Below, in pieces: positions 56,247 through 64,000 of a stretch of 64,000 nt of DNA (the stretch's first letter is position 1; each line of letters begins with the position of its first letter). Made by a program: the position numbers and the translations under genes. Source of the stretch: Roseovarius carneus (GTDB taxonomy: Bacteria > Pseudomonadota > Alphaproteobacteria > Rhodobacterales > Rhodobacteraceae); the NCBI RefSeq assembly GCF_020141465.1, contig NZ_JAHSPD010000001.1:62001-126000 (forward strand), written 5' to 3'. The notes below the pieces were generated by a model. The model ran no database searches and had not been told where the DNA came from. It saw nothing but the letters and a program-made list of their open reading frames with translations.

Positions 56247-57854
56247 TTAGGCCTCGAACCACCAGCGCTGTGCCGCGCGGCCCCCGTCCATCGGCCAGCT
56301 GGCCGCGAGAGCGCCTGTGGTCTGCACGTTCGTGCGGCGTGCATAAACCCAGTTGGGGAAGTAGGGGATGACTGTGCCACCATCGTCCCGAGCAATTTGG
56401 CCCATTTCCGTATACATCTCGGCGCGCTTGGAATCGTCCAGCTCTGCTTTGGCCATCAGCAGCAGTTCATTGAACCGTGCGTTTTGCCATTGGCTCTCGT
56501 TCCAGGCTGCATCGTCTTTATAAGCAAGCGAATACATCACATCCGGAGTTGGGCGTGCGCCCCACTGGACCATGCACCATGGCTTTTTCAACCAAACATC
56601 GGAGTAGTAGCCATCGTTTGGCTCACGCACGACGTTGATGTTGATCCCGGCGGCCTTTGCCTGCTCTGAATACAAAACCGCCGCATCAACCGCGCCCGAT
56701 GTCACCGAATCAGCGGTGCTCAGGTCAACTGTGAGGCCTTCCATGCCAGCCTTCTTCAGCAAGGCACGCGCTTGGTCAGGATCATATGTACGCTGCTCAA
56801 TGCTCTCGGGGAAATAGGGCATCGCGGGCGAATGGTGGAAATCATTGCCGATCGTTGCCGCGCCAAAGGAAATCTTTTCGTTCATTTCCACACGGTCAAT
56901 CGCAAGCTTGAGCGCCATACGCACATCGGGATTGTCGAACGGCGCCTGCCCAGTCAGCATGGGCATCGTGACCGCCGCCGCCGATGGCACGTTATCCACC
57001 GCAAGATTCTGGTTCCGTTGGAGCAAGGCAAGCGTCTTGTTCTCCATTTGGCTGGCCGAGTCGACATCGCCGGTCACAACGGCGGTCTGACGCGCGTTGG
57101 GATCATTCACGATGAGGATTTCCAGCTCATCGAAATACGCACCTTCGCCGTGCCAATCTTCATGCCGCGCAAGGCGTGCGCCCACGCCAAATTCGTTCTC
57201 AACGAGGCGGTAGGGGCCTGTCCCGTCGCCGGACTGCCAATCAATCGTGCCGTCTTCTTTGCCGGGGCAAATGCACAGGTGATAATCCGTCAGCAACCAT
57301 GGCAGATCCGCGTTGGGCGCGCTCAGCTTGAACGTGATGGACATATCGCCATTATCCACAATGTCCTCAACATCGGCCAAAAGGGCCGTTGCAGCCGACG
57401 TGGAATTTTCGCCACGGTGATGGTTCATCGACGCGATCACATCCGCCGCCGTCATCTTCTTGCCCGAGTGGAACACGCCGGGCTTGAGTTTGAATGTCCA
57501 CTCTTTCGCGTCCGGGGTCGACATCCATTCAGAGGCAAGATCGCCACCGAGGCTTTGATCGGTTTCAATCTGCGTCAGAAATGAGCGGTAGGCATGCGCC
57601 AGATTGATCATCGCGAAGGTAACATATGTGCCGGGGTCATGCGTGTCGGACGAGTTGCCGTCATGCTGCGCGAGGCGCCATGTGCCGCCACGTTGCGGCG
57701 CGGCCTTGGCTGACGTGGTCCACAGGCCGGTGGCCGTGGTCGTCGTCAGACCTGCGGCCATGGAATAATTCATAAAGGACCGGCGCGAGATGCTGCCTTC
57801 GCGGGCAGCTGCGGCCAGACGGTCCAGCATCATTTGATCTTTGACCTTTGTCAT
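56247..57854 (-). CDS. Peptide-type ABC transporter substrate-binding protein
   Basis: A 535-residue SBP_bac_5 (family 5) protein. The N-terminus has a twin-arginine-like signal (ISRRSFMNYSMAAGLTT) before cleavage near SAKAA, so it is probably exported folded. The mature segment includes WTFKLKPGVFHSGKKMTAAD and GDGTGPYRLVENEFGVGARL, the cluster-C pattern. First gene of the operon SBP-DppB-DppC-ATPase. Confidence 0.93.
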   Translation of the reverse strand: MTKVKDQMMLDRLAAAAREGSISRRSFMNYSMAAGLTTTTATGLWTTSAKAAPQRGGTWRLAQHDGNSSDTHDPGTYVTFAMINLAHAYRSFLTQIETDQSLGGDLASEWMSTPDAKEWTFKLKPGVFHSGKKMTAADVIASMNHHRGENSTSAATALLADVEDIVDNGDMSITFKLSAPNADLPWLLTDYHLCICPGKEDGTIDWQSGDGTGPYRLVENEFGVGARLARHEDWHGEGAYFDELEILIVNDPNARQTAVVTGDVDSASQMENKTLALLQRNQNLAVDNVPSAAAVTMPMLTGQAPFDNPDVRMALKLAIDRVEMNEKISFGAATIGNDFHHSPAMPYFPESIEQRTYDPDQARALLKKAGMEGLTVDLSTADSVTSGAVDAAVLYSEQAKAAGININVVREPNDGYYSDVWLKKPWCMVQWGARPTPDVMYSLAYKDDAAWNESQWQNARFNELLLMAKAELDDSKRAEMYTEMGQIARDDGGTVIPYFPNWVYARRTNVQTTGALAASWPMDGGRAAQRWWFEA

Positions 57855-58018
57855 GTTCTCTCCCTGAGATTTTAGTGAGTTTAGCTTTGCTGCACGAGCT
57901 TCCCTTTTCGGGCGCTCTCATTTTTTCTTTTATATTGTCTGCATGAGCAGCTGTTTTGCGACATACGCCTAACAAAACATGAAAAACCATGCGCGACTAC
58001 CCCCGTTATTGCCAATTC

Positions 58019-58036
58019 TTGGTAAAATTTTGGTAA
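58019..58036. promoter_or_regulatory. Possible operator upstream of the transporter operon
   Basis: TTGGTAA occurs at 58019-58025 and 58030-58036, 11 bp apart, in an AT-rich stretch; an ATTGCCAA just before it makes a rough inverted repeat. The spacing of one helical turn fits a regulator site or promoter. No known motif matches. Confidence 0.35.
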
Positions 58037-58075
58037 TTACGTTGGGAAATGGGGAGAAAATTCCGGTTTTCCGGG

Positions 58076-59386
58076 TCATCCGCGCCGGGTACGGAGTTTG
58101 TCAAAATACGCCATGCGCTTCTTCAATTCGCGCTCAAACCCGCGCTCCACGGGATCATACAACGTTGCGCGCTCCATCGCCTCGGGGAAATAGTTCTGCC
58201 CTGAAAACCCGTCTTCGGCATCGTGGTCATAGGCGTAGCCCGCGCCATAGCCCTGCTCTTTCATCAGCCCGGTGGGCGCGTTGAGGATGTGCTTTGGCGG
58301 AGGCTCGGATCCTGTGGCCGCCGCACTTCGTATGGCCGCCTTGAAGCCCGCGTAACCTGCGTTGGATTTGGGCGCGAGGGCGAGATAGATCACCGCTTGG
58401 CCCAAGGCAAGTTCGCCCTCGGGGCTGCCCAGCCGCTCGTAAGTCTGCCACGCGTTGAGACACACGGTATGCGCCTGGGGGTCCGCCAGGCCAATATCCT
58501 CGATCGCGATGCGGGTGATGCGGCGAGCAAGGTATCGTGGGTCCTCGCCGCCCGTCAGCATCCGGGCGAGCCAATAAAGAGCCGCGTCCGGGTCCGAGCC
58601 GCGCACGGATTTATGCAGTGCGGAGATGAGATTGTAATGCTCATCGCCGGATTTGTCGTATTTCGCGGCCCGTTTCATCAGGCGCTTGGCCAACGCGTCA
58701 GAGGTCAGTTTTGCGTCCGTCTTCCACGCCGCCACCTGCTCAACCAAGTTCAAAAGCGCGCGACCATCCCCATCGGCCATTTCCAGAAGCGCCTCGCGCG
58801 CAGGGCCATCAAGCGGTAAGCTGCGGCCCAACTCCTGCTCGGCGCGCTGCGCCAACCGCTCCAGATCCGCAAGGCTCAGCCGTTCCAGCACAAGGACCTG
58901 CGCGCGACTTAAAAGCGCCGCGTTCAGCTCAAAGCTCGGGTTTTCCGTCGTGGCACCGACCAGAAGGATGGTGCCATCTTCCATATGGGGCAGAAAGCCA
59001 TCTTGCTGCGCCTTGTTGAAACGGTGGATTTCGTCGACAAAGAGGAGCGTCCCCTGCCCGTTTGAGCGACGGTGTCGTGCGGCCTCAAACACCTTTTTGA
59101 GGTCCGGCACGCCGGTGAAAATGGCGCTGATTTGCACGAAATGCAAATCCGTCTCATCCGCCAAAAGCCGCGCGATGGTGGTCTTGCCCACACCGGGCGG
59201 CCCCCAGAATACAAGGCTCGACAGACTGCCCGACCCAAGCATCACACCGAGCGGTGCCTCGGGGCCAAGCAGCTGCGCCTGACCGATTACCTCACCCAAG
59301 CTGCGCGGCCGAAGCCGGTCTGCCAGAGGGCGCGGCGCGGCTTTTGACACCTCAGGCGGCGTGCCAGAGTCGAAAAGATCGCTCAT
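58076..59386 (-). CDS. rarA: Replication-associated recombination protein A
   Basis: RarA (MgsA) is an AAA+ ATPase acting at stalled replication forks. From ATG 59386 (MSDLFDSGTPPEVSKAAPRP) it has 436 residues. Motifs: RPRSLGEVIGQ, Walker A WGPPGVGKTT, Walker B LFVDEIHRFNKAQQDGFLPH, sensor ATTENPSFELN, and the C-terminal SEHYN-like GDEHYNLISALHKSVRGSDP region. The extension to 59473 is unsupported. Downstream of rplQ and its terminator. Confidence 0.97.
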   Translation of the reverse strand: MSDLFDSGTPPEVSKAAPRPLADRLRPRSLGEVIGQAQLLGPEAPLGVMLGSGSLSSLVFWGPPGVGKTTIARLLADETDLHFVQISAIFTGVPDLKKVFEAARHRRSNGQGTLLFVDEIHRFNKAQQDGFLPHMEDGTILLVGATTENPSFELNAALLSRAQVLVLERLSLADLERLAQRAEQELGRSLPLDGPAREALLEMADGDGRALLNLVEQVAAWKTDAKLTSDALAKRLMKRAAKYDKSGDEHYNLISALHKSVRGSDPDAALYWLARMLTGGEDPRYLARRITRIAIEDIGLADPQAHTVCLNAWQTYERLGSPEGELALGQAVIYLALAPKSNAGYAGFKAAIRSAAATGSEPPPKHILNAPTGLMKEQGYGAGYAYDHDAEDGFSGQNYFPEAMERATLYDPVERGFERELKKRMAYFDKLRTRRG

Positions 59387-59481
59387 GGAGATAGCGCCGC
59401 ACGGCGTGAGGGAAGGAGCGTGACCATAGGTTTTGATATGCGCCCCGGTTTGGGCAAATGCAAGCGCGCGCACCCGGAACG

Positions 59482-59517
59482 AAAAACCGCCGCGCGGGTC
59501 AACCCTGCGCGGCGGTT
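59482..59517 (-). terminator. Intrinsic terminator of the rpoA-rplQ operon
   Basis: AACCGCCGCGC (59485-59495) pairs with GCGCGGCGGTT (59507-59517), extended by three inner pairs, and TTTTT follows on the minus strand. It lies 22 nt past the rplQ stop. Confidence 0.93.
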
Positions 59518-59539
59518 CAAATTTGGGGTCCGTGAGGGT

Positions 59540-59965
59540 TTACGCCTCAGAGGCTGCCATATCTTCGGCCGCGACACGGGCTTTGTCGGCCTTGCCTTTG
59601 GCGTCCACATCGCGCTCCACAAACTCGATGATCGCCATCGGAGCCATGTCACCATACCGGAAACCGGCCTTGATGATGCGGACGTAGCCGCCCTGGCGGT
59701 CCTTGTAGCGGGGGCCAAGAATGCCGAACAATTTGGTGACATACTGGTCCTGCTTGAGCTGGCTCGCGGCCTGACGGCGGGCGTGCAGATCGCCGCGTTT
59801 GCCAAGTGTGATCATCTTCTCGATGATGCGGCGCAGCTCTTTCGCTTTGGGCAGGGTGGTCTTGATTTGCTCATGTTCGATGAGCGAGCCGGCCATGTTC
59901 GCCCAAAGCGCCTTGCGGTGCTCATGGGTTCGGTTCAGGCGGCGGTAACCTCGTGCGTGACGCAT
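59540..59965 (-). CDS. rplQ: 50S ribosomal protein L17
   Basis: A 141-residue protein starting [20 protein letters not shown], the L17 signature, with the C-terminal extension common in alphaproteobacteria ([16 protein letters not shown]). It is the last gene of the alpha operon, after rpoA with a 160-nt gap. Confidence 0.98.
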   Translation of the reverse strand: MRHARGYRRLNRTHEHRKALWANMAGSLIEHEQIKTTLPKAKELRRIIEKMITLGKRGDLHARRQAASQLKQDQYVTKLFGILGPRYKDRQGGYVRIIKAGFRYGDMAPMAIIEFVERDVDAKGKADKARVAAEDMAASEA

Positions 59966-60125
59966 GTTTCTTCTCCTAATGTGCCCTCTACGGGCGTTTT
60001 TGCTTTGTCTGGTGGCCGATGCGTGTCAGCCACTCTCCTTGGGGCGGAATGCCCGCGCGTTTTTCGCTAGGCGAAAAACACGTGTCTGGCTGGCGATTAC
60101 CGAAGCAACCGCCAACCGGATAGGT

Positions 60126-61142
60126 TTAGAACTGGTCTTCGAACTTCTTGGCCAGATCTTCGATATTGTCGGGCGGCCAGTCTTCGACATCCATCCCGAG
60201 ATGCAGACCCATGCCCGAGAGCACTTCCTTGATCTCGTTCAGAGACTTGCGGCCAAAGTTCGGCGTGCGCAGCATTTCGGCTTCGGTCTTCTGAATCAGA
60301 TCGCCAATATAAACGATATTGTCGTTCTTCAGGCAGTTGGCCGAGCGCACAGACAGCTCAAGCTCGTCGACTTTCTTGAGCAACAGCGGGTTGAACTCAA
60401 GACCGTCATCATCATCCTGACGCGTGGCGCTTTCAGGCTCTTCAAAGTTCACGAAGATGCTCAACTGATCTTGCAGGATACGCGCGGCATAGGCCACGGC
60501 ATCATCCGGCGTAATCGATCCGTCGGTCTCGATCTTCATGGTCAGCTTGTCATAGTCCAGCACCTGACCCTCACGGGTGGGCTGCACATCATAGCTGACC
60601 CGGCGGATCGGGCTGTAGATGGCGTCCACGGGGATCATGCCGATGGGCGCGTCCTCGGGGCGGTTCTTGTCGGCCGCGACATAGCCTTTGCCGGTGTTGA
60701 CCGTCAGCTCCATGAAGAGATCCGCACCATCGTCGAGGTGGCAGATCACATGATCACGGTTGAGCACTTCGATGCCCGCGCTGTCGGAGATATCCCCGGC
60801 GGTCACGATACCCGGACCCTTGGCCGAAATCGACAGGCGCTTGGGCCCTTCAACTTCCATACGGATCGCGACACCTTTGAGGTTCAGAACCATGTCGGTC
60901 ACGTCTTCGCGCACGCCAGCCACTGATGAGAACTCGTGCAGCACGTTGTCGATCTGCACCGAGGTGATCGCGGCCCCTTGCAGCGACGACAAAAGCACGC
61001 GGCGCAGCGCGTTGCCAAGTGTCAGACCAAAGCCGCGCTCAAGCGGCTCGGCCATCACAGTTGCTTGACGCAGCGGGTCATTGCCCGGCTTTACGTCCAG
61101 CTGGGTTGGCTTGATAAGTTCAGCCCAATTCTTATGGATCAT
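60126..61142 (-). CDS. rpoA: RNA polymerase alpha subunit
   Basis: A 338-residue subunit. The N-terminal dimerisation domain ([40 protein letters not shown]) and the C-terminal domain for UP elements and activators ([20 protein letters not shown]) are complete. A GGAGGG ribosome site is present. Confidence 0.99.
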   Translation of the reverse strand: MIHKNWAELIKPTQLDVKPGNDPLRQATVMAEPLERGFGLTLGNALRRVLLSSLQGAAITSVQIDNVLHEFSSVAGVREDVTDMVLNLKGVAIRMEVEGPKRLSISAKGPGIVTAGDISDSAGIEVLNRDHVICHLDDGADLFMELTVNTGKGYVAADKNRPEDAPIGMIPVDAIYSPIRRVSYDVQPTREGQVLDYDKLTMKIETDGSITPDDAVAYAARILQDQLSIFVNFEEPESATRQDDDDGLEFNPLLLKKVDELELSVRSANCLKNDNIVYIGDLIQKTEAEMLRTPNFGRKSLNEIKEVLSGMGLHLGMDVEDWPPDNIEDLAKKFEDQF

Positions 61143-61255
61143 GGTCCCTCCATTCCTGCTCTGCCCTCATGTCCAAAGGTCAAAGCGCCCGAGGTTTCAA
61201 AAATACGAAAATGAGGCCGTGCAAACCGCGCGGCCCCATAGGGTAGAATTCTGGG

Positions 61256-61645
61256 TCAGACCCGACGACGCTTTGGCGGGCGGCAACCATTATGGGCCAT
61301 TGGCGTCACATCACGGATCGAGGTGATGTTGAAACCGGCAGCCGCCAGAGCGCGCAGAGCGGACTCGCGGCCAGAACCTGGGCCTTGCACTTCGACTTCC
61401 AGCGTGCGCATTCCGTGCTCCTGTGCCTTCCGGCCGACATCTTCGGCGGCCATCTGCGCGGCGTAGGGGGTGGATTTACGGCTGCCTTTGAAACCCATCG
61501 TGCCCGCCGAAGACCACGCGATCGCGTTGCCCTGGACGTCGGAGATGAGGATCTTGGTATTGTTGAACGAAGAGTTCACATGAGCAACGCCAGTGGCGAT
61601 GTTCTTGGAGACCTTCTTCTTGGTGCGTTTGGTATCGCGTGCCAT
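61256..61645 (-). CDS. rpsK: 30S ribosomal protein S11
   Basis: A 129-residue protein with the S11 motifs [40 protein letters not shown] and the ending [15 protein letters not shown]. It follows rpsM by 15 nt. Confidence 0.99.
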   Translation of the reverse strand: MARDTKRTKKKVSKNIATGVAHVNSSFNNTKILISDVQGNAIAWSSAGTMGFKGSRKSTPYAAQMAAEDVGRKAQEHGMRTLEVEVQGPGSGRESALRALAAAGFNITSIRDVTPMAHNGCRPPKRRRV

Positions 61646-61660
61646 ATCAAATGCCCTCCC

Positions 61661-62029
61661 TTATTTCTTCTTGCCAGCAATGGCCTTTGCGGGGCCTTTG
61701 CGGGTACGGGCATTGGTGTGGGTCCGTTGACCACGCACCGGAAGGTTCCGGCGGTGACGCAGGCCACGGTAGCAACCGAGATCCATCAGACGCTTGATGT
61801 TCATCTGGGTGTCGCGGCGCAGATCGCCTTCGACGGTCAGATTGGCATCAATGAACTCGCGGACCGAGAGGACCTCGGCATCGCTCAGCTCGTTTACGCG
61901 GCGGCTTGGGTCAATATTTACGGATTCGCAGATGGTCTTGGCGGTCGAGGGGCCAATTCCGGTGATGTAGGTCAGGGCGATCGGGACGCGTTTATGCGTC
62001 GGGATGTTAACGCCGGCGATACGTGCCAA
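61661..62029 (-). CDS. rpsM: 30S ribosomal protein S13
   Basis: A 122-residue protein ([40 protein letters not shown]). Standard neighbour of rpsK. A 265-bp non-coding gap separates it from adk and may hold its own promoter; no gene is seen there, and rpmJ is absent. Confidence 0.99.
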   Translation of the reverse strand: MARIAGVNIPTHKRVPIALTYITGIGPSTAKTICESVNIDPSRRVNELSDAEVLSVREFIDANLTVEGDLRRDTQMNIKRLMDLGCYRGLRHRRNLPVRGQRTHTNARTRKGPAKAIAGKKK

Positions 62030-62294
62030 GTGTCATCTTCCTTTTTCGTTGCGGGTCCGTAACACCAGACCCTTTTTTCACAACGTAGGCCCGAGGCTTT
62101 GCGCTTCGGGCCGCAGCTGAATTCAGGTGATCGATTCGGGGCGATCTACGAAGGCGACCGGAATCATACTCCCTCTCGGGATGGTGCTGGTTAGGAGGAA
62201 TCCGCAAGGGCGTCAAGGGGGCTCTTGCCCACCTTGGCAATCAGGGCGCCCGAAGGCTAGGCCAGAGGCGCGGGCCCCCTGCCCTGCTCAAAGT

Positions 62295-62942
62295 TTAACC
62301 GTCCAAAGCACCCGCGATAGAGGACTTAACATCCGCAATCTCACCCAGTCCGTTCACGGATTGGAGCATCCCCTTGGCGTAGTAATACCCAATGAGCGGC
62401 GAGGTCTTCTTGTAATATTCCATCAGGCGGTTCTTGAGGCTTTCCTCATTGTCATCCGCGCGGCGCGTGAAGCCTTTCGCCTCACCGCAATTGGTGCACA
62501 CACCATCCGCCGGGATCGGCTTGGTCACGTCATTATAAACCGCGCCACAGCCTGCACAGGTCGAGCGGGCGGTGATGCGGCCCACGAGAGCGTCATCGTC
62601 CACCTGCATCTCGATCACGGCATCAAGCGTCTCACCGCATTCGGCCAAAAGCTCCCCAAGCGCGTCGGCCTGCGGCAACGTCCGGGGGAAGCCGTCAAAG
62701 ATGAAGCCGCCGCCCTTCTCGCCTTGCAGCTTCTCACGGATCAGCCCGATCACGATCTCATCGGTCACCAGATCGCCGCGCGCCATCACGTCGGCCACAA
62801 CCTTGCCCATCTCGGTGCCACTGTCCTTGGCATCGCGCAGCATATCGCCGGTGCTCAGCTGGATCATGCCGCGCTCGTCCACGAGAATATGCGCCTGCGT
62901 GCCTTTACCGGCACCGGGCGGCCCAAGAAGAATGATGTTCAT
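62295..62942 (-). CDS. adk: Adenylate kinase
   Basis: A 215-residue kinase balancing ATP, ADP and AMP. Walker [13 protein letters not shown], the [14 protein letters not shown] segment, and a lid with four cysteines (CAGCGAVYN, then GVCTNCGEA), so it is the zinc-binding long form. Its start overlaps the secY stop by 4 nt. Confidence 0.98.
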   Translation of the reverse strand: MNIILLGPPGAGKGTQAHILVDERGMIQLSTGDMLRDAKDSGTEMGKVVADVMARGDLVTDEIVIGLIREKLQGEKGGGFIFDGFPRTLPQADALGELLAECGETLDAVIEMQVDDDALVGRITARSTCAGCGAVYNDVTKPIPADGVCTNCGEAKGFTRRADDNEESLKNRLMEYYKKTSPLIGYYYAKGMLQSVNGLGEIADVKSSIAGALDG

Positions 62943-64000
62943 TTACGTTGAGTCCCTTTTCTGCGCGCGCGCTTCTTACCCTTGCCGCTCAGCTGCGATT
63001 TCTCGATCAGACCTTCATACTGATGAGCCAGAAGATGGCTTTGCACCTGTTGGATTGTATCCATCGTCACAGACACAACAATAAGAACGGACGTGCCGCC
63101 AAAGTAGAACGGGATCGACAGTTGGGCGCGCATCACTTCGGGCAGAAGACAGACCGCCGCGAGATAGCCGGAGCCAAGCACAAGGACGCGGCTGACCACA
63201 TAATCGAGGTATTCTTCCGTCTTCTTGCCGGGCCGCACGCCGGGGATAAAGCCGTTCTGGTTTTTCAGATTGTCGGCCACATCCTCGGTCTTGAACGCAA
63301 CATTGGTGGTGTAGAAATAGGTGAAGAAGACGATCATCACCGTAAAGAACAACAGATAGAGCGGCTGTCCGGGCCCAAAATAGGCCAGAAGTGTAGACAT
63401 GATCGGGCTGGTATTATCGCCCTGCCCCGAAAACGTGCTGATCGTGGTGGGCAAGAGCAGCAAGGATGAGGCGAAGATCGCGGGGATAACGCCTGCCGGG
63501 TTCACCTTGACGGGCAAATGGCTGGAGCCGCCGTCATAGACCTTCATCCCAACCTGGCGGCGCGGATATTGAATATGGATCTTGCGCAGGCTGCGCTCCA
63601 TGAACACTACGAACGCGATCAGCGCGACCATCAGAAGGCTGATGCCGATGATCACGGCGGGGCTGATCGCACCGCTGCGACCGCTGGCAAAGAACTGCGC
63701 CAGCGCCGCAGGAAGCTCGGCGATGATGCCGACGAAGATGATCAAAGAGATACCGTTGCCGATGCCGCGCGCGGTGATCTGCTCACCCAGCCACATCAGG
63801 AACATGGTGCCGCCCACGAGAGTGATCATGCATGAGACGATGAAAAAGAGGCCCGGATCGGTCACAAGACCGCCACCCTGAAGGCTCACAGCAAGACCAT
63901 AAGATTGCAGAGTTGCGAGGAAAACCGTGCCGTAGCGCGTGTATTGGTTGATTTTCTTGCGGCCCTGCTCGCCCTCTTTCTTGAGTTGCTCAAGCGCGGG
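62939..64000 (-). CDS. secY: Preprotein translocase subunit SecY, 5'-truncated
   Basis: The frame is open to the end of the window (the ATG at 63889 is internal). The membrane segments visible include [60 protein letters not shown], with the conserved [20 protein letters not shown] and the [20 protein letters not shown] cytoplasmic loop. Only the C-terminal part (about 350 codons) is inside. Coupled to adk by a 4-nt overlap. Confidence 0.97.
   Translation of the reverse strand, partial: PALEQLKKEGEQGRKKINQYTRYGTVFLATLQSYGLAVSLQGGGLVTDPGLFFIVSCMITLVGGTMFLMWLGEQITARGIGNGISLIIFVGIIAELPAALAQFFASGRSGAISPAVIIGISLLMVALIAFVVFMERSLRKIHIQYPRRQVGMKVYDGGSSHLPVKVNPAGVIPAIFASSLLLLPTTISTFSGQGDNTSPIMSTLLAYFGPGQPLYLLFFTVMIVFFTYFYTTNVAFKTEDVADNLKNQNGFIPGVRPGKKTEEYLDYVVSRVLVLGSGYLAAVCLLPEVMRAQLSIPFYFGGTSVLIVVSVTMDTIQQVQSHLLAHQYEGLIEKSQLSGKGKKRARRKGTQRK

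Overview
The window is chromosomal DNA from an alphaproteobacterium, almost certainly a member of the Rhodobacteraceae (roseobacter/Paracoccus-like lineage). Evidence: high GC content; a complete class I polyhydroxybutyrate (PHB) locus with divergent phaZ and phaC-phaP-phaR; a GcrA cell-cycle regulator; an HvrA-type H-NS protein; MeaB and methylmalonyl-CoA epimerase; and the secY-adk-rpsM-rpsK-rpoA-rplQ ribosomal block. Most of it is ordinary housekeeping sequence. No integrase, transposase, CRISPR array, rRNA or tRNA gene was seen.

Layout. 1-6.4 kb: a truncated DegT-family aminotransferase, a LysR regulator and the PHB locus, whose two control regions carry TGC-rich palindromes that look like PhaR operators. 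6.4-9 kb: two alpha/beta hydrolases (one with a degraded catalytic triad), an M15-like protein and a small helical protein. 9.2-11.2 kb: thrS. 11.4-14 kb: a four-gene operon (DUF2282 precursor, DUF692/MNIO enzyme, DUF2063 partner, DoxX membrane protein) matching the recently described copper-buffering bufferin RiPP systems (bufABCD). An intrinsic terminator sits between the precursor gene and the enzyme gene. 14-20 kb: Spx/ArsC-like protein, cold-shock protein, small secreted or membrane proteins, an AT-rich orphan membrane protein beside a large compound palindrome, lepA, a lipoprotein, a PCu(A)C copper chaperone and rpmB. 20-33 kb: an ABC exporter, an H-NS protein, a gene-poor stretch with a possible gene remnant, meaB, a DUF3108 protein, hrpB, gnd, argF-argD, an ABC-2 permease and gcrA. 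33-45 kb: AsmA protein, rimO, DUF6455, IMPACT-family and M48 proteins, nitroreductase, EI24 protein, mce-DUF1467, an output-less response regulator, a DUF1800-DUF1501 pair and a GNAT acetyltransferase. 45-52 kb: aspS, pabB, carB and two tandem paralogous ~40-residue membrane proteins. 52-58 kb: a four-gene peptide-type ABC importer. 58-64 kb: rarA and the ribosomal/secY block, which runs off the window.

How the genes fit together. phaC/phaP/phaR/phaZ make, coat, sense and mobilise PHB granules; mce and meaB connect the same acyl-CoA pool to methylmalonyl-CoA metabolism. carB, argF and argD supply arginine and pyrimidine precursors. The bufferin operon and the PCu(A)C chaperone are both envelope copper functions within 8 kb of each other. 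The items most worth following up are the bufferin operon with its internal terminator, the tandem mini-membrane proteins with a 22-bp-phased direct repeat upstream, the catalytically degraded hydrolase next to phaZ, the AT-rich orphan with its palindromes, and the repeat elements that supply or overlap stop codons.
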